DNA from: CAVTWH01 sp963850915
Lineage (GTDB): Bacteria > Actinomycetota > Actinomycetes > Mycobacteriales > Micromonosporaceae
Length of the DNA: 64,000 nt
Direction of reading: 5' to 3'
NCBI GenBank assembly: GCA_963850915.1
Contig: CAWKND010000013.1
Location: forward strand, 1 to 64,000
Positions 9,076-18,443 of the stretch are shown here, one piece after another. Both the position numbers and the translations under genes were made by a program. Every line of letters begins with the position of its first letter. Position 1 is the first letter of the stretch. The notes below the pieces were generated by a model. That model was not told where the DNA came from and made no database searches. It worked only from the letters and a program-made list of their open reading frames with translations.

Positions 9076-10758
9076 ATGCGCGTGAACTCCGACTCCCGGG
9101 TGGCGGCGTGGCGGGTCGTCGGGCCGGCCACGGCGCTGGCCGTGCTGCTCGCGATCGGGTACCTGCTGCTGCCCCGGATGGGTACCGACCTCTCCGCTCA
9201 GGTCGCGCACGCCGACTTCTTCGCCCGGTTCGGTACCACCCCGGTGGACCTGCGCTGGTACGGCGGGAGCGAGCAGTTCGGGTACAGCCTGGTCTCCCCG
9301 GCGGTGATGGCGCTGCTGGGGGTACGCCTCACCGGCGCACTCGCACTCGTCGCGTCCAGTGCGCTCTTCGCGCTGCTGCTGGCCCGCACCGGGGTACCCC
9401 GGCCGCTGCTCGGCGCGCTCGTCGGTGCCCTGTGCATCGCCGGGAACCTGGTCTCCGGTCGGGTGACGTACGCACTCGGCGTGGCCTTCGGGCTGGCCGC
9501 CCTGGCGCTGCTCACCTACCGGGACCGGCGGCTCGCCTGGTGGACGGCTGGGGTGGCGGCGCTGCTGGCCTCGGCGACCAGCCCGGTGGCCGGCCTGTTC
9601 GTCGGCCTGGTCGGCGCGGCGATCCTCGTCGTTGACCTGTTCCGCGCCTATCGCCAGCGCCGGGACCTGCCAGCCCGCCGCACGGACGGGGACGCACGCT
9701 GGCCGGATGGGGTGCTGCTGATTGTCGCGGCGGCGGTACCGCTGCTGATGACCACGGTGCTGTTCGGCGAGGGCGGCTGGATGAACACCGGTACCACCGA
9801 CACGGTCCACGCGGTGATCACGAGTCTGGTGGTCGCCGCCCTGGTCCCCCGCCCGGTGGTCCGCTTCGGTGCGCTGTTCTCGGCGCTCGGGGTCGCCACC
9901 GCGGCGCTGGTACACACGCCGGTCGGGCTGAACGCGACCCGGCTCGCGGTGATGTTCGCCCTGCCGGTACTCGCATCGTCGGCCACTCTCCCGGCCGCCG
10001 TCACGAGCCGCTTGCCGCTGCGCGGTCGACTCGCGGGCGCGGCCGGGCTGGTGGTGCTGCTCGGGGTCGGGTACTGGTGGCAGCCACCGTGGCTGGTCAA
10101 CGACTTCCGCGACCGCGGTACGCCGAGCAGCGAGCGCTCGTACTTCACTCCGTTACTTGCCCAACTCGGGGACCGGGCGGCGACAGGGCGGATCGAGGTA
10201 CCGCCGACCCGGGACTACTGGGAGGCGGCGTACCTGGACGGGTACCCGCTGGCCCGGGGCTGGCTACGCCAGGTGGACATCGCCCGCAATCCGCTGTTCT
10301 TCACCGAGATCCCGGGCGACAGCGGCACGGGGGTACCGCTCACCGCCGACTCGTACCACGCCTGGCTGCAGCGCAACGCGGTGCAGTTCGTGGCGATCCC
10401 GGATGCGCCGCTGTCCTGGGTCGGCCGGCCCGAGGCGGCGCTGGTCGCGGCCGGCCTGCCGTACCTGACGCAGGTGTGGACGGGCCAGCACTGGCGGCTC
10501 TACGCGGTCACCGACCCGACCCCGATCATCGCCGCCCCGGCCACGCTCGTCAGCCAGGACGCGGCCCACCTGACCTTCGACGCGCCCGCCCCCGGCGACT
10601 ACGACCTCCGCCTGCGCTACTCCCGCTGGCTCACCGTGAGCGGGCCTACCGGCGAAGCCGACGACAAGAGTGCAACCCTTGAAAGACAAGGAGATTGGGC
10701 ACGGGTACACGTGGCCAGGGCGGGGCGGTACACGGTCGGGTCGAGTCTCACGCGTTGA
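9076..10758 (+). CDS. large polytopic membrane protein, GT-C-like, function unknown
   Basis: About 560 residues. The N-terminal two thirds hold roughly ten hydrophobic helices; the C-terminal third (from about residue 330) is soluble and probably outside the cell. An early loop, ADFFARFGTTPVDLRWYGG, and the overall layout resemble GT-C glycosyltransferases and actinobacterial membrane proteins of that shape, but I cannot name a family with certainty. The ATG at 9076 is preferred over the track-long start at 8983, which precedes a Gly/Pro-rich stretch. The last 11 bases overlap the 3' end of glnE on the other strand. Confidence 0.65.
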   Translation: MRVNSDSRVAAWRVVGPATALAVLLAIGYLLLPRMGTDLSAQVAHADFFARFGTTPVDLRWYGGSEQFGYSLVSPAVMALLGVRLTGALALVASSALFALLLARTGVPRPLLGALVGALCIAGNLVSGRVTYALGVAFGLAALALLTYRDRRLAWWTAGVAALLASATSPVAGLFVGLVGAAILVVDLFRAYRQRRDLPARRTDGDARWPDGVLLIVAAAVPLLMTTVLFGEGGWMNTGTTDTVHAVITSLVVAALVPRPVVRFGALFSALGVATAALVHTPVGLNATRLAVMFALPVLASSATLPAAVTSRLPLRGRLAGAAGLVVLLGVGYWWQPPWLVNDFRDRGTPSSERSYFTPLLAQLGDRAATGRIEVPPTRDYWEAAYLDGYPLARGWLRQVDIARNPLFFTEIPGDSGTGVPLTADSYHAWLQRNAVQFVAIPDAPLSWVGRPEAALVAAGLPYLTQVWTGQHWRLYAVTDPTPIIAAPATLVSQDAAHLTFDAPAPGDYDLRLRYSRWLTVSGPTGEADDKSATLERQGDWARVHVARAGRYTVGSSLTR

Positions 10759-13700
10759 TCAGGCGCTCGGCGACCTGGCGGGCGCGGCGGGCGGTACGCA
10801 GATAGTCGTCCAGGAACTCCCCCGGGTCGGCCGCCGCCCGGCCGGACAGCACGCGCACCACCCCGGCCAGCTCCGGCCCGTGCCGCGGGAGTTGGTCGGA
10901 GGCCCGGCCACGCACCAGCATCAACGCGTTGCGTACCCGGCTTGCGGTGATCCACGCGTTGGCCAGTGAGCGGGCGTCGGCGGCGTCGACCATGTGCGCG
11001 TCCCGGGCCGCACTGAGCGCCTCGAGGGTGCCGGTGGTACGCAGCGCCGGTACCTCGAACCCGTGCCGCAGCTGGAGAAGCTGCACGGTCCACTCGACGT
11101 CGGCCAGTCCACCCCGGCCGAGTTTGGCGTGCAGGGCCGGATCCGCGCCCCGGGGCAGCCGCTCGGTGTCCACCCGCGCCTTGATCCGGCGGATCTCCAC
11201 CACCTGTTCGCGCTCCAGCCCGCCGACGGGGTACCGCACGGTGTCGGCCAGCGCCAGGAAGCGCTCGCCCAGCTCGACATCGCCGGCGACGTACCGGGCG
11301 CGCAGCAGCGCCTGCGCCTCCCACACCCGCGACCACTTGCCGTAGTAAGCCTTGTACGCCGCCAGGCTGCGTACCAGCGGTCCCTGCCGGCCCTCCGGCC
11401 GCAGGTCGGCGTCCACCCCCAACGGCGGCTCCGGTGCGGGTACCGCGAGCAGCCGGCGCAGCTCTCCGGCGATCTCGTGCGCCACCGTGGAAGCGGCATC
11501 CTCGGCCTGCCCCGGATCGGGCTCGTAGACGAAAAGTACGTCAGCGTCGGAGGAGTAGCTCGTCTCGTACCCGCCCAGCCGCCCCATGCCGATGATGGTG
11601 AAGCGCAGCCCGGTCTTGTTGGTGACCTCGAGCGCGCCGGCGAGCGTGGCGTCGGTAATGTCCGACAGCGCCCCACCGACCCGCAGAACGTTGCTGCGGC
11701 TGGTGATCTGCGCATCGCCCAGGGATAGCCCGAGCAGGTCGGCACAGGCCACCCGGAACAGTTCCCGGCGGCGCAGCGCGCGCACCGTGTTCACCGCCGT
11801 GACAGGGTCGACGTGCCGGGCGGCGGCGGCCCGGAAGCCGTCCACGAGACTGTCCCGGCCGCGCGGTACCAGCTCGGCGTCGTCGGTCAGCAGGCGCAGC
11901 GCCTCCGGGTCGCGCAGCAGCAGATCGGTGACGTACCGGCTCAACCCCAGCAGGTAAGCCAGGCGCAGCGCCACCGGCCCCTCGTCGCGCAGCAGCCGCA
12001 GGTACCACGGGGAGGCGCCGAGCCGCTCGGACACCTGCCGGTAGGCCAGCAGCCCGCGGTCGGGCTCGGGTGCGTCGGCGAACTCGGAGAGCATGGCCGG
12101 CAACAGTTGTCGTTGAATGGCGGCACTTCTGGACACGCCACCGGTCAGCGACTGGATGTGGCGTAGCGCGGCCGGTGGGTCGGCGAAGCCGAGTACCTCC
12201 AGCCGCCGGCCGGCCGCGTCCTCGGTCAGCCGCAGCTCGTCACCGGGTACCCGGGCGACGGCGGTGAGCAGCGGCCGGTACAGCAGCTTGGCGTGCAGCC
12301 GGCGTACCTCGGTCGCATGCGCCACCCAGTCGGCACGGAACGCGGTCACCGCGTCGGTGCGTACCCCCGCCTGGTAGCCCAGCGCACCGGCGAGCCAGCG
12401 CACCCCCGCCTCGTCGGCCGGGACCGTGTGGGTACGCCGCAGCTTCTGCAGTTGCAGCCGGTGCTCAACGGCGCGCAGGAAGCGGTACGCCCCGTCCAGT
12501 GCCTCGCCGTCGGCCCGCCCGACGTACCCGCCCGCGGTCAGCGCGCGCAGCGCGTCCAGTGTGGACGGTGAGCGCAGCGACTCGTCCGCCCGCCCGTGTA
12601 CCAGCTCCAGCAGCTGTACCGCGAACTCGATGTCCCGCAGCCCGCCCGGCCCGCGCTTGATCTCCCGGTCGAGTTCCTTACGGGGCACGGCTTCCACGAT
12701 CCGCCGCCGGGTCTTCCGGATGTCCTCCACGGCCTCCGGCCGCTCGGCGGCCCGCCAGATCAACGGCTGCAACGCAGCCAGCCACCGCTGGCCCAGGCCC
12801 AGGTCGCCCGCTGCGGGACGGGCCTTCAACAGCGCCTGGAACTCCCAGGTCCGCGCCCAGCGCTGGTAGTAGGCGAGGTGACTGGCGAGCGTCCGGACCA
12901 GCGGCCCCTGGCTGCCTTCCGGGCGCAGCGCGGCATCCACCGGCCAGGCGACCAGCGAGCAGATCTCCATCAGCCGCGCGGCGACGGCGGTGGCCGGCGC
13001 GAGATCCTCGTCGGCCTCGGCCACGAAGATGACATCGACGTCGGAGACGTAGTTGAGTTCCCGGCCACCGCACTTGCCCATGGCGATCACCGCGAGGTTG
13101 GGCTGGGTGCCGCGTTCGGTGCCCGCCAGCCGGTACGCCGCCTGCAGCGTGGCGTCGGCGAGGGCGGACAGGGCGGTCATGGTCTGCTCGACATCCAGCG
13201 CCCCGGTCAGGTCACCGGCCGCGATCCGCAGCAGACTCCGCCGGTACGCCATCCGCAGCCGGGCCACCGTCGCACCCTCGAACCGCAGGGTGTACCCGTG
13301 CGGCGAAGCCAGCGTGCGCCACTCCCCCGAGTTGGCGACCAGGTGGTCGCCGAGCGCCTCGGACGCCCCGAGTACCGCCAGCAGCCGCTCCCGCATGCTC
13401 GGGTTGGTACGCAGGCTACCCAGCAGCCCGTCCCGGGCCAGCCCGCCGTCCCCGGCCGGCCGGGATAGTGCCAGCCCGCCGTCGCCGGCCGGCCGGGGTT
13501 GGCCTGCCCGCCGTCGCCGGCCGGCCGGGTTGCCGAGTGCCTGGCGCCGGTCGGGGGTGCTCGCTGGCGGCGAGCCGGTGCAGTTGGCGCAGCGCCAGGT
13601 CGGGCGCGGCGATCCGGTCGAACGCCTGCAGCACAGCCTGTGCCGGCTCGTCGGCCGGCCGCTGCTCGACCGCGTCCCACAGCCCCAGATCGGCCAGCAG

Positions 13701-13952
13701 TACCGAGGCTCGCGCCGCGTCGGTGAAGCCGAACCGGGCCAGCTGCCCGGTCGCGGTCACCGCCCGATCAAACGGCTGCCCCGGCTGTCCCTGCGTGCCA
13801 ACGCTCTGCGCCCCCGGCCCGGCCGGACCCGGTCCAACCGGCGACCCCGGCTGTCCCTGCGAGCCAACGCTCTGCGCCCCCGGCCCGGCCGGACCCGGTC
13901 CAACCGGCGACCCCGGTCCGGCCGGCGGGGCGGAGGACGGTGGGGTGGTCAC
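10748..13952 (-). CDS. glnE: glutamine synthetase adenylyltransferase/adenylyl-removing enzyme, with a frameshift near its N-terminus
   Basis: Bifunctional enzyme that adenylylates and de-adenylylates the Tyr of GlnA. Two nucleotidyltransferase domains are visible: one around GKCGGRELNYVSDVDVIFV and one around GMGRLGGYETSYSSDADVLF. Each is followed by an EGRQGPLVRS or EGSQGPLVRT segment and a helical linker. The frame from the GTG at 13952 covers the N-terminal part (ATGQLARFGFTDAARASVLL) and must pass to the frame containing LLGSLRTNPSMRERLLAVLG. One extra base between about 13435 and 13560 explains this, a G5 run at 13554-13558 being a good candidate. The restored length is about 1067 residues. 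The start overlaps the amidotransferase stop by 4 bases. The N-terminus carries a 66-bp tandem repeat that is not part of the family. Confidence 0.9.
13442..13530. repeat. three GC-rich direct repeats inside glnE
   Basis: A roughly 24-base unit beginning GCCCGCCGTCGCCGGCC occurs at 13442, 13475 and 13507. The first spacing is 33 bases and the second 32, so one interval breaks the reading frame. This tract lies at the boundary where the glnE frame changes. Confidence 0.8.
13779..13915. repeat. 66-bp tandem duplication in the glnE N-terminus
   Basis: Two copies, starting at 13779 and 13845, plus the beginning of a third. They encode a Gly/Pro/Ser/Gln-rich 22-residue unit (GPGPAGPGAQSVG) ahead of the conserved enzyme. 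Confidence 0.85.
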
Positions 13953-14734
13953 TGGCCGAGCAGCGGCAGCTGCCGCGGGCCGGACCCGGTGAGACCTTCC
14001 GTGGACAGCTCACCGGTGACCACCGCGGCGAACCGGTGCGCGAACGGGCGCCACACCTCCTCGACATCGGCCATCGCCGCGTCGAACGCGTCGATCACCA
14101 GCTCCGGGTCGTACCCGAGCAGGTCGAGCGTTGCCGCACCGTCGGCCACCCAGTCGGCGATCATCGCGGTGTCGCACTCGATGTGGAACTGGAGCCCCCA
14201 CGCCCGTGGCCCCATCCGGAACGCCTGGTGCGGGTAGCGGGTCGACGCGGCGAGCAGCACAGCACCGATCGGCAGCTCGGTGATCTCGTCCCGGTGCCAC
14301 TGGAGTACGTCGGGCAGCAGCGGTACCGCCAGCCACAGCGGGTCCCGCTCGGCGATGTCCCGCTTGGCGACCAGGGCCGGACCCACCTCCGGACCGGCGG
14401 CGGAGCGCTCCACGAGTCCGCCGTGCGCCTGGGCCAGCAACTGCGCACCGAGGCACACGCCCAGGGTGGCCACGCCGTACCGGACCGCCTTGCGCAGCAA
14501 CCCCTCCAGCTCGGGGAACCAGGGCGCCCCGGCGGTACCGCCGGTGGTGAACGCGTCCTGCTCGCCGCCGAGTACCACCAGCCCGGCGTACCCGTCCAGG
14601 TCGGCGGGGAGCGGTTCGCCGCGGTGCGGGCGTACCACCTCCAGCTGCAGGCCGGCCTCGGTCAGCCAGTCGCCCAGCCGCCGGGCGTCGTCGGTCGGGT
14701 CGTTCTCGACCACCAGGGTGCGGTATTCGGTCAC
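13949..14734 (-). CDS. class I glutamine amidotransferase-like protein
   Basis: A 261-residue protein with the full GATase1 triad: nucleophile Cys in LGVCLGAQLL, His in LQFHIECD, and a Glu/Asp shortly after. It starts ENDPTDDARRLGDWL and has the GLVVLGGEQD oxyanion strand. Members hydrolyse glutamine and pass ammonia to a partner; stand-alone actinobacterial versions include gamma-glutamyl hydrolase-like enzymes, so the substrate is open. Its GTGA overlap with glnE downstream indicates co-translation, tying it to glutamine metabolism. The start is GTG 14734. An S66 peptidase gene diverges 74 bp upstream, so the two may share a promoter region. Confidence 0.85.
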   Translation of the reverse strand: MTEYRTLVVENDPTDDARRLGDWLTEAGLQLEVVRPHRGEPLPADLDGYAGLVVLGGEQDAFTTGGTAGAPWFPELEGLLRKAVRYGVATLGVCLGAQLLAQAHGGLVERSAAGPEVGPALVAKRDIAERDPLWLAVPLLPDVLQWHRDEITELPIGAVLLAASTRYPHQAFRMGPRAWGLQFHIECDTAMIADWVADGAATLDLLGYDPELVIDAFDAAMADVEEVWRPFAHRFAAVVTGELSTEGLTGSGPRQLPLLGQ

Positions 14735-14808
14735 CCGTCGAGGCTAACGGTTCTCCCCAGGTGGCTGCCCGGCAGCGGCAGGACAGCGCGGACCGCTTGA
14801 ATGGAGCC

Positions 14809-15777
14809 GTGATCGAACCGAGCAGACCGCGGGTACTCCGGCCGGGCGACCGGGTGGCGGTGGTGTCGCCGTCCGGGCCGAGCGATCCGGTACGGGTGGC
14901 GCGCGGCGTCGAGCTGCTCACCGGCTGGGGGCTGGAGGTCAGCCCGGCACCCGAGGTGTACGCCCGGCAGGGGTACCTGGGCGGCTCCGACGAGCAGCGG
15001 CTCACCTCGCTCAACCGGGCCCTGCGCGACCCGTCCGTACGCGCCGTGCTGTGTACCCGCGGCGGGTACGGCGCGCAGCGCATCGTCGACGCACTCGACT
15101 TCGACGCGGTACGCGCCGACCCGAAGCTCGTGCTCGGCTTCTCCGACGTGACCGCGCTGCACCTGGCGCTGTGGCGGGCGGCCCGGCTGGCCACCGTGCA
15201 CGGCCCCGGCGTCGCCTGGGCCGACCGGCGCACCCCAGCGGCGTCAGCCGAGGCACTGCGGAAAGCCCTGATGAGCACCGAACCCGTCCTGCTGCGCCCG
15301 GATCCGGCCATCGACACGAGCGCCCTCCGGGCCGGTGGGAAGGTGACAGGCACCCTGCTCGGCGGCAACCTGACCCTGCTGGCGGCGAGCGCCGGTACCC
15401 CCGATGCCCCTGACCTTCGGGGTGCCCTGCTGCTGATCGAGGACGTTGCCGAGGCACCGTACCGGGTGGACCGGATGCTCACCCAGCTGCACCGGGCCGG
15501 GGTACTCGACGGGGTGGTCGGCGTGGTGGTCGGCGACTTCGTCGCCTGCACAGCCCCGGCGGGGCCGCCGGTGGTCGAGGTGCTCGCTGAGCGGTTGGCA
15601 CTCCTTGGCTGCCCGGTGCTCGGCGGCCTCCCGGTCGGCCACGGCACCGGCCAGCTGGCGGTACCCCTCGGTGTCCCGGCGACCCTCGACCCGCTCGCCG
15701 GCACCCTGCTGGTCGAAGCCGCGGCCCGTGCCGATGCCCACCCCGAGCCGATGCCGACAGAGCGTAATGGTGAATGA
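14809..15777 (+). CDS. S66 family LD-carboxypeptidase
   Basis: Cytoplasmic serine peptidase that removes the terminal D-Ala from muropeptide tetrapeptides during peptidoglycan recycling. The N-terminal RPGDRVAVVSPSGP strand, CTRGGYGAQRIVDALD, catalytic Ser in LGFSDVTALH, Glu in ALLLIEDVAEAPYRVDRML and His in LPVGHGTGQ are all present, giving the Ser-Glu-His triad. The 322-residue length from GTG 14809 fits the family; a GGAG precedes it. The in-frame ATG at 14761 adds 16 Arg/Gln-rich residues and is less likely. The C-terminus is acidic and not conserved. Confidence 0.88.
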   Translation: MIEPSRPRVLRPGDRVAVVSPSGPSDPVRVARGVELLTGWGLEVSPAPEVYARQGYLGGSDEQRLTSLNRALRDPSVRAVLCTRGGYGAQRIVDALDFDAVRADPKLVLGFSDVTALHLALWRAARLATVHGPGVAWADRRTPAASAEALRKALMSTEPVLLRPDPAIDTSALRAGGKVTGTLLGGNLTLLAASAGTPDAPDLRGALLLIEDVAEAPYRVDRMLTQLHRAGVLDGVVGVVVGDFVACTAPAGPPVVEVLAERLALLGCPVLGGLPVGHGTGQLAVPLGVPATLDPLAGTLLVEAAARADAHPEPMPTERNGE

Positions 15778-15911
15778 TCTTACCGTAGCTGGGTGGGAGC
15801 AGCGTGGCGGCTGGTACCGGTGTGACCTCCGCCGTACACCCGTCCATCTTGTCGCCAGCGCCGAATACCCTGGTCAGGGTACGCACTGGAACTCCAGGGG
15901 AGAGGGGTCTC

Positions 15912-16802
15912 ATGCCGTTCGACATCGCCGGCTACACCAATAACGCCCACCGGGTGCAGGATGCCGACGTTGACTACGAAGAGTTCAAGGCGAATCCACT
16001 CTCGGCACAGGCACTGCGCGCTTTGCGGTACATGTCCGATGTGGAGAGCCACACGATCTGCTATCTGCGTGACCTCCTGGTCACGCCGTCGCACAAGGAT
16101 CCGGAGATCACCGCCTTCCTGACCATGTGGGCGTACGAGGAGTTCTGGCACGGCGAGGCGCTGGACAAGGTACTGCGGGCACACGAGCAGCCGGCCACCT
16201 ACGGGCACATCCGCAAGGTACGGCTGGCCCAGGGCATCAACGACCGGCTGGCCCCGATCCACCAGGCCATCGCGGGCAACGTGCTGGGCGAGGACTTCAT
16301 CGCCGTACACATGTCCTGGGGTGCGATCAACGAGTGGTCCGCGCACTCGGCGTACGAGCGGATGATGCAGCGCGAGAGCCACCCGGAGTTGACCAAGCTG
16401 CTCAAGCGCATCCAGCTGCAGGAGACCAGGCACCTGGCCTTCTACAACTCGCAGGCGCGCGACCGGCTGGCCGCCTCGTCGCGGGCTCGCAAGATCACCC
16501 GGTTCGCCCTCAACGCGTTCTGGACGCCGGTCGGCTCCGGCATCCAGCCGCGCGAGGAGACCTCGTTCATCCTCGACTACCTGATGGGTGGCGAGGAGGG
16601 CCTCAAGCACATCACCCGGCTCGACAAGAAGGTCGACACCCTGCCCGGCCAGGCGGGGCTGCACCTGCTGGCCCGGCAGACGGGCAAGTTCGGGGTCGGT
16701 CCGTTGGCCCGCACCCGGGGCCGGTTGCCCAAGCGGCCCAGCAATTTCCGGACGGTGGCCGGCACACTGGCCCCGGCCAGGCGGCTGACCCAGGGCTTTT
16801 AG
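15912..16802 (+). CDS. ferritin-like diiron protein
   Basis: A 296-residue protein rich in helices. AYEEFWHGEAL in helix two and QETRHLAFY in the last core helix are the paired E..(E)xxH iron-ligand motifs of ferritin-like and acyl-ACP-desaturase-like carboxylate-bridged diiron proteins. The first core helix contains MSDVESHTICYLRDLL. The basic C-terminus (about 60 residues) may contact membrane or partner. ATG 15912 follows GGAGAGGGG; the earlier in-frame start at 15804 is unlike the family. A strong hairpin closes the transcript. Substrate and redox partner are unknown; a role in fatty-acid or cofactor oxidation is inference. Confidence 0.75.
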   Translation: MPFDIAGYTNNAHRVQDADVDYEEFKANPLSAQALRALRYMSDVESHTICYLRDLLVTPSHKDPEITAFLTMWAYEEFWHGEALDKVLRAHEQPATYGHIRKVRLAQGINDRLAPIHQAIAGNVLGEDFIAVHMSWGAINEWSAHSAYERMMQRESHPELTKLLKRIQLQETRHLAFYNSQARDRLAASSRARKITRFALNAFWTPVGSGIQPREETSFILDYLMGGEEGLKHITRLDKKVDTLPGQAGLHLLARQTGKFGVGPLARTRGRLPKRPSNFRTVAGTLAPARRLTQGF

Positions 16803-16820
16803 AATCCGGGGGTACGTGCG

Positions 16821-16851
16821 CGGCCGGCTGTCCACAGTGGACAGCCGGCCG
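16821..16851 (+). terminator. terminator hairpin
   Basis: CGGCCGGCTGTCCAC and its complement flank a single central base; the stem is followed by TTGTT. It lies just after the ferritin-like gene. Confidence 0.75.
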
Positions 16852-16941
16852 TTGTTCAACCAGTCGTCAGCTCAGGGCATAGAGAACAATAGATCTCGTG
16901 GGTTAACGTCGGGTACCGATCCCCCACCCACGGGAGTCCCC

Positions 16942-17664
16942 ATGAAACTGCGCCGCCCCATCCAATGGCTGGCCACCCTGACCACCGTCACCGCGGTACT
17001 CGTCTTCGGCGCCGCCACCGGTGCGTACGCCGCCAGCGGTACCGTCAACACCGCCGGTGCCCCGCTGACCGTACGCGCCGCCCCCGGTACCAGCTTCGAC
17101 GCATTCGGCTCGGTCGCCGACGGCGCGAGCGTCTCGATCCTGTGCCAGACCACGGGTACCTCGGTCAGCGGCACGTACGGCACCTCGTCGATCTGGGACA
17201 TGATCGGCAGCGGTGGCTTCGTCTCGGACGCCTACGTCTACACCGGCTCGGACGGCCGGGTGGCCTCGGCGTGCGACTACGTCGGCAACCCGCCCCGGGC
17301 CAACCCGCGCGGCCGGGACGCCGCCATCTCCTACGAGTTCGCCCGGCTCGGCTCGACCGCCGAGGAGGGCTGGTGCATGCGCTTCCAGGCGCAGGCCTAC
17401 GGCTGGTCGGCGTCCGGCTGGGCGACGGCCGAGGTGGGCGGCGACTGGGAGACCGCACACGGCTACCTGCACACCACGGGGGTACCGCCGCGCGGCGCAC
17501 TCGTCTGGTACCACAACTCAGCCGGTACCGGCCACGTCGTGGTGAGCCTGGGCGCTGGCAAGATCATCGGCAGCTCGGTCGACGGGCGGATCGGCGTGGC
17601 CGGGTACACCTACCGCACCGGGTACCGCGGCTGGAGCATGCCGTACTTCCCCGCCGCCGGCTGA
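16942..17664 (+). CDS. secreted SH3-like/CHAP-type cell-wall protein
   Basis: A 240-residue exported protein. A signal peptide covers residues 1-31 (basic start, hydrophobic core, cleavage after AYA). Residues about 32-108 form a bacterial SH3-like region (LTVRAAPGTSFDAFGSV...VSILCQTTG) that typically binds peptidoglycan. The C-terminal half has a Cys in EGWCMRFQAQAYG and a His in GTGHVVVSLG, with PPRGALVWY between, the layout of CHAP/NlpC-like amidases. The length and Cys-His spacing fit, but the catalytic context is divergent. ATG 16942 follows GGGAG at the right distance. It is probably a wall hydrolase. Confidence 0.7.
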   Translation: MKLRRPIQWLATLTTVTAVLVFGAATGAYAASGTVNTAGAPLTVRAAPGTSFDAFGSVADGASVSILCQTTGTSVSGTYGTSSIWDMIGSGGFVSDAYVYTGSDGRVASACDYVGNPPRANPRGRDAAISYEFARLGSTAEEGWCMRFQAQAYGWSASGWATAEVGGDWETAHGYLHTTGVPPRGALVWYHNSAGTGHVVVSLGAGKIIGSSVDGRIGVAGYTYRTGYRGWSMPYFPAAG

Positions 17665-17706
17665 CCTGGAGATGACCTCGGGCCGGCCGTCGTCGCCGAG
17701 ATGCGG

Positions 17707-17732
17707 CGGCGGCCGGCCCCGGCCGGCCGCCG
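17707..17732. terminator. GC-rich hairpin between convergent genes
   Basis: CGGCGGCCGGCC, two bases, then the complement. Other GGCCGG palindromes surround it. Confidence 0.5.
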
Positions 17733-17777
17733 TGGACGGTCGTCTCCGGCCGTCCGTTGTGGGCGGCCGGCTCCGGT

Positions 17778-18293
17778 TCAGTAGTAGCCCTTGCGGCCGT
17801 CGAGCAGCTCGCGGATCACGTCGGCGTGACCGGCATGCCGGGCGGTCTCCTCCACCATGTGGATCAGCATCCAGCGCAGCGTGGACGACCCGCTCCCGAA
17901 CTCCGTGTTCTGCCCCGGAGTCTCCAGCGGGTACGCCGCGATGATCTCGTTGGACCGCGCGCACTGCTGCTCGTACTCCGCGAGCAGCTGCCCGATCTCC
18001 AGCCCGTCGACGATCATGTCGGCGTCCTCGGGCTCCTCGATGAATTGCGGGTTGGCTTCCTTGGGTCCATTGAGGAAGAGCACCTCGAACCACAGGTTTT
18101 CGGTCCAGCGCAGGTGCGCCACGATGCCGGCCAGGGTCATCAGTGGCGAGGTCGGCAGTACGACCCGGTGGGCGTCCTCATCGGAGACACCCTCACACTT
18201 CCACCGGACGATCGCCCGTTGCAGGTCGAGCCAGCCGACCAACTGGGTGCGCTCATCCGCGACAAACGGCGGCCGGGTACGGGGAGAAGTCAT
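17778..18293 (-). CDS. DinB family protein (DUF664)
   Basis: A 171-residue four-helix-bundle protein of the DinB/DUF664 group. Conserved points are LVGWLDLQRAIVRWKCEGVSD, the first His in AGIVAHLRWTENLWF, and the pair of His in MLIHMVEETARHAGHADVIREL, which together form the three-His metal site. Family members are metal-dependent thiol transferases or isomerases that often use mycothiol in actinobacteria. A monocistronic gene starting at ATG 18293 with GGGGAGAAG-type sequence on the opposite side; its own ribosome-binding site is weak. Confidence 0.85.
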   Translation of the reverse strand: MTSPRTRPPFVADERTQLVGWLDLQRAIVRWKCEGVSDEDAHRVVLPTSPLMTLAGIVAHLRWTENLWFEVLFLNGPKEANPQFIEEPEDADMIVDGLEIGQLLAEYEQQCARSNEIIAAYPLETPGQNTEFGSGSSTLRWMLIHMVEETARHAGHADVIRELLDGRKGYY

Positions 18294-18443
18294 GGCCCCA
18301 GACGCTAACCCGATCCACCCCCGAGCGCGGCCCCTTTTCGGCCACCCACGGTACCAACGTCCAAGGTCATGTTGCGCTCATGGCTGGGATTCCTCGTTGG
18401 TTAGCAGCCAGAGGTGCAACATCACCTCGCCAACGAACGGTTG

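Noticed and set aside
16855..16941. c-di-AMP (ydaO) riboswitch before the secreted CHAP-like gene
   Set aside because: Such switches are common before wall hydrolases in actinobacteria, but the gap is only about 87 bp and lacks the conserved core.
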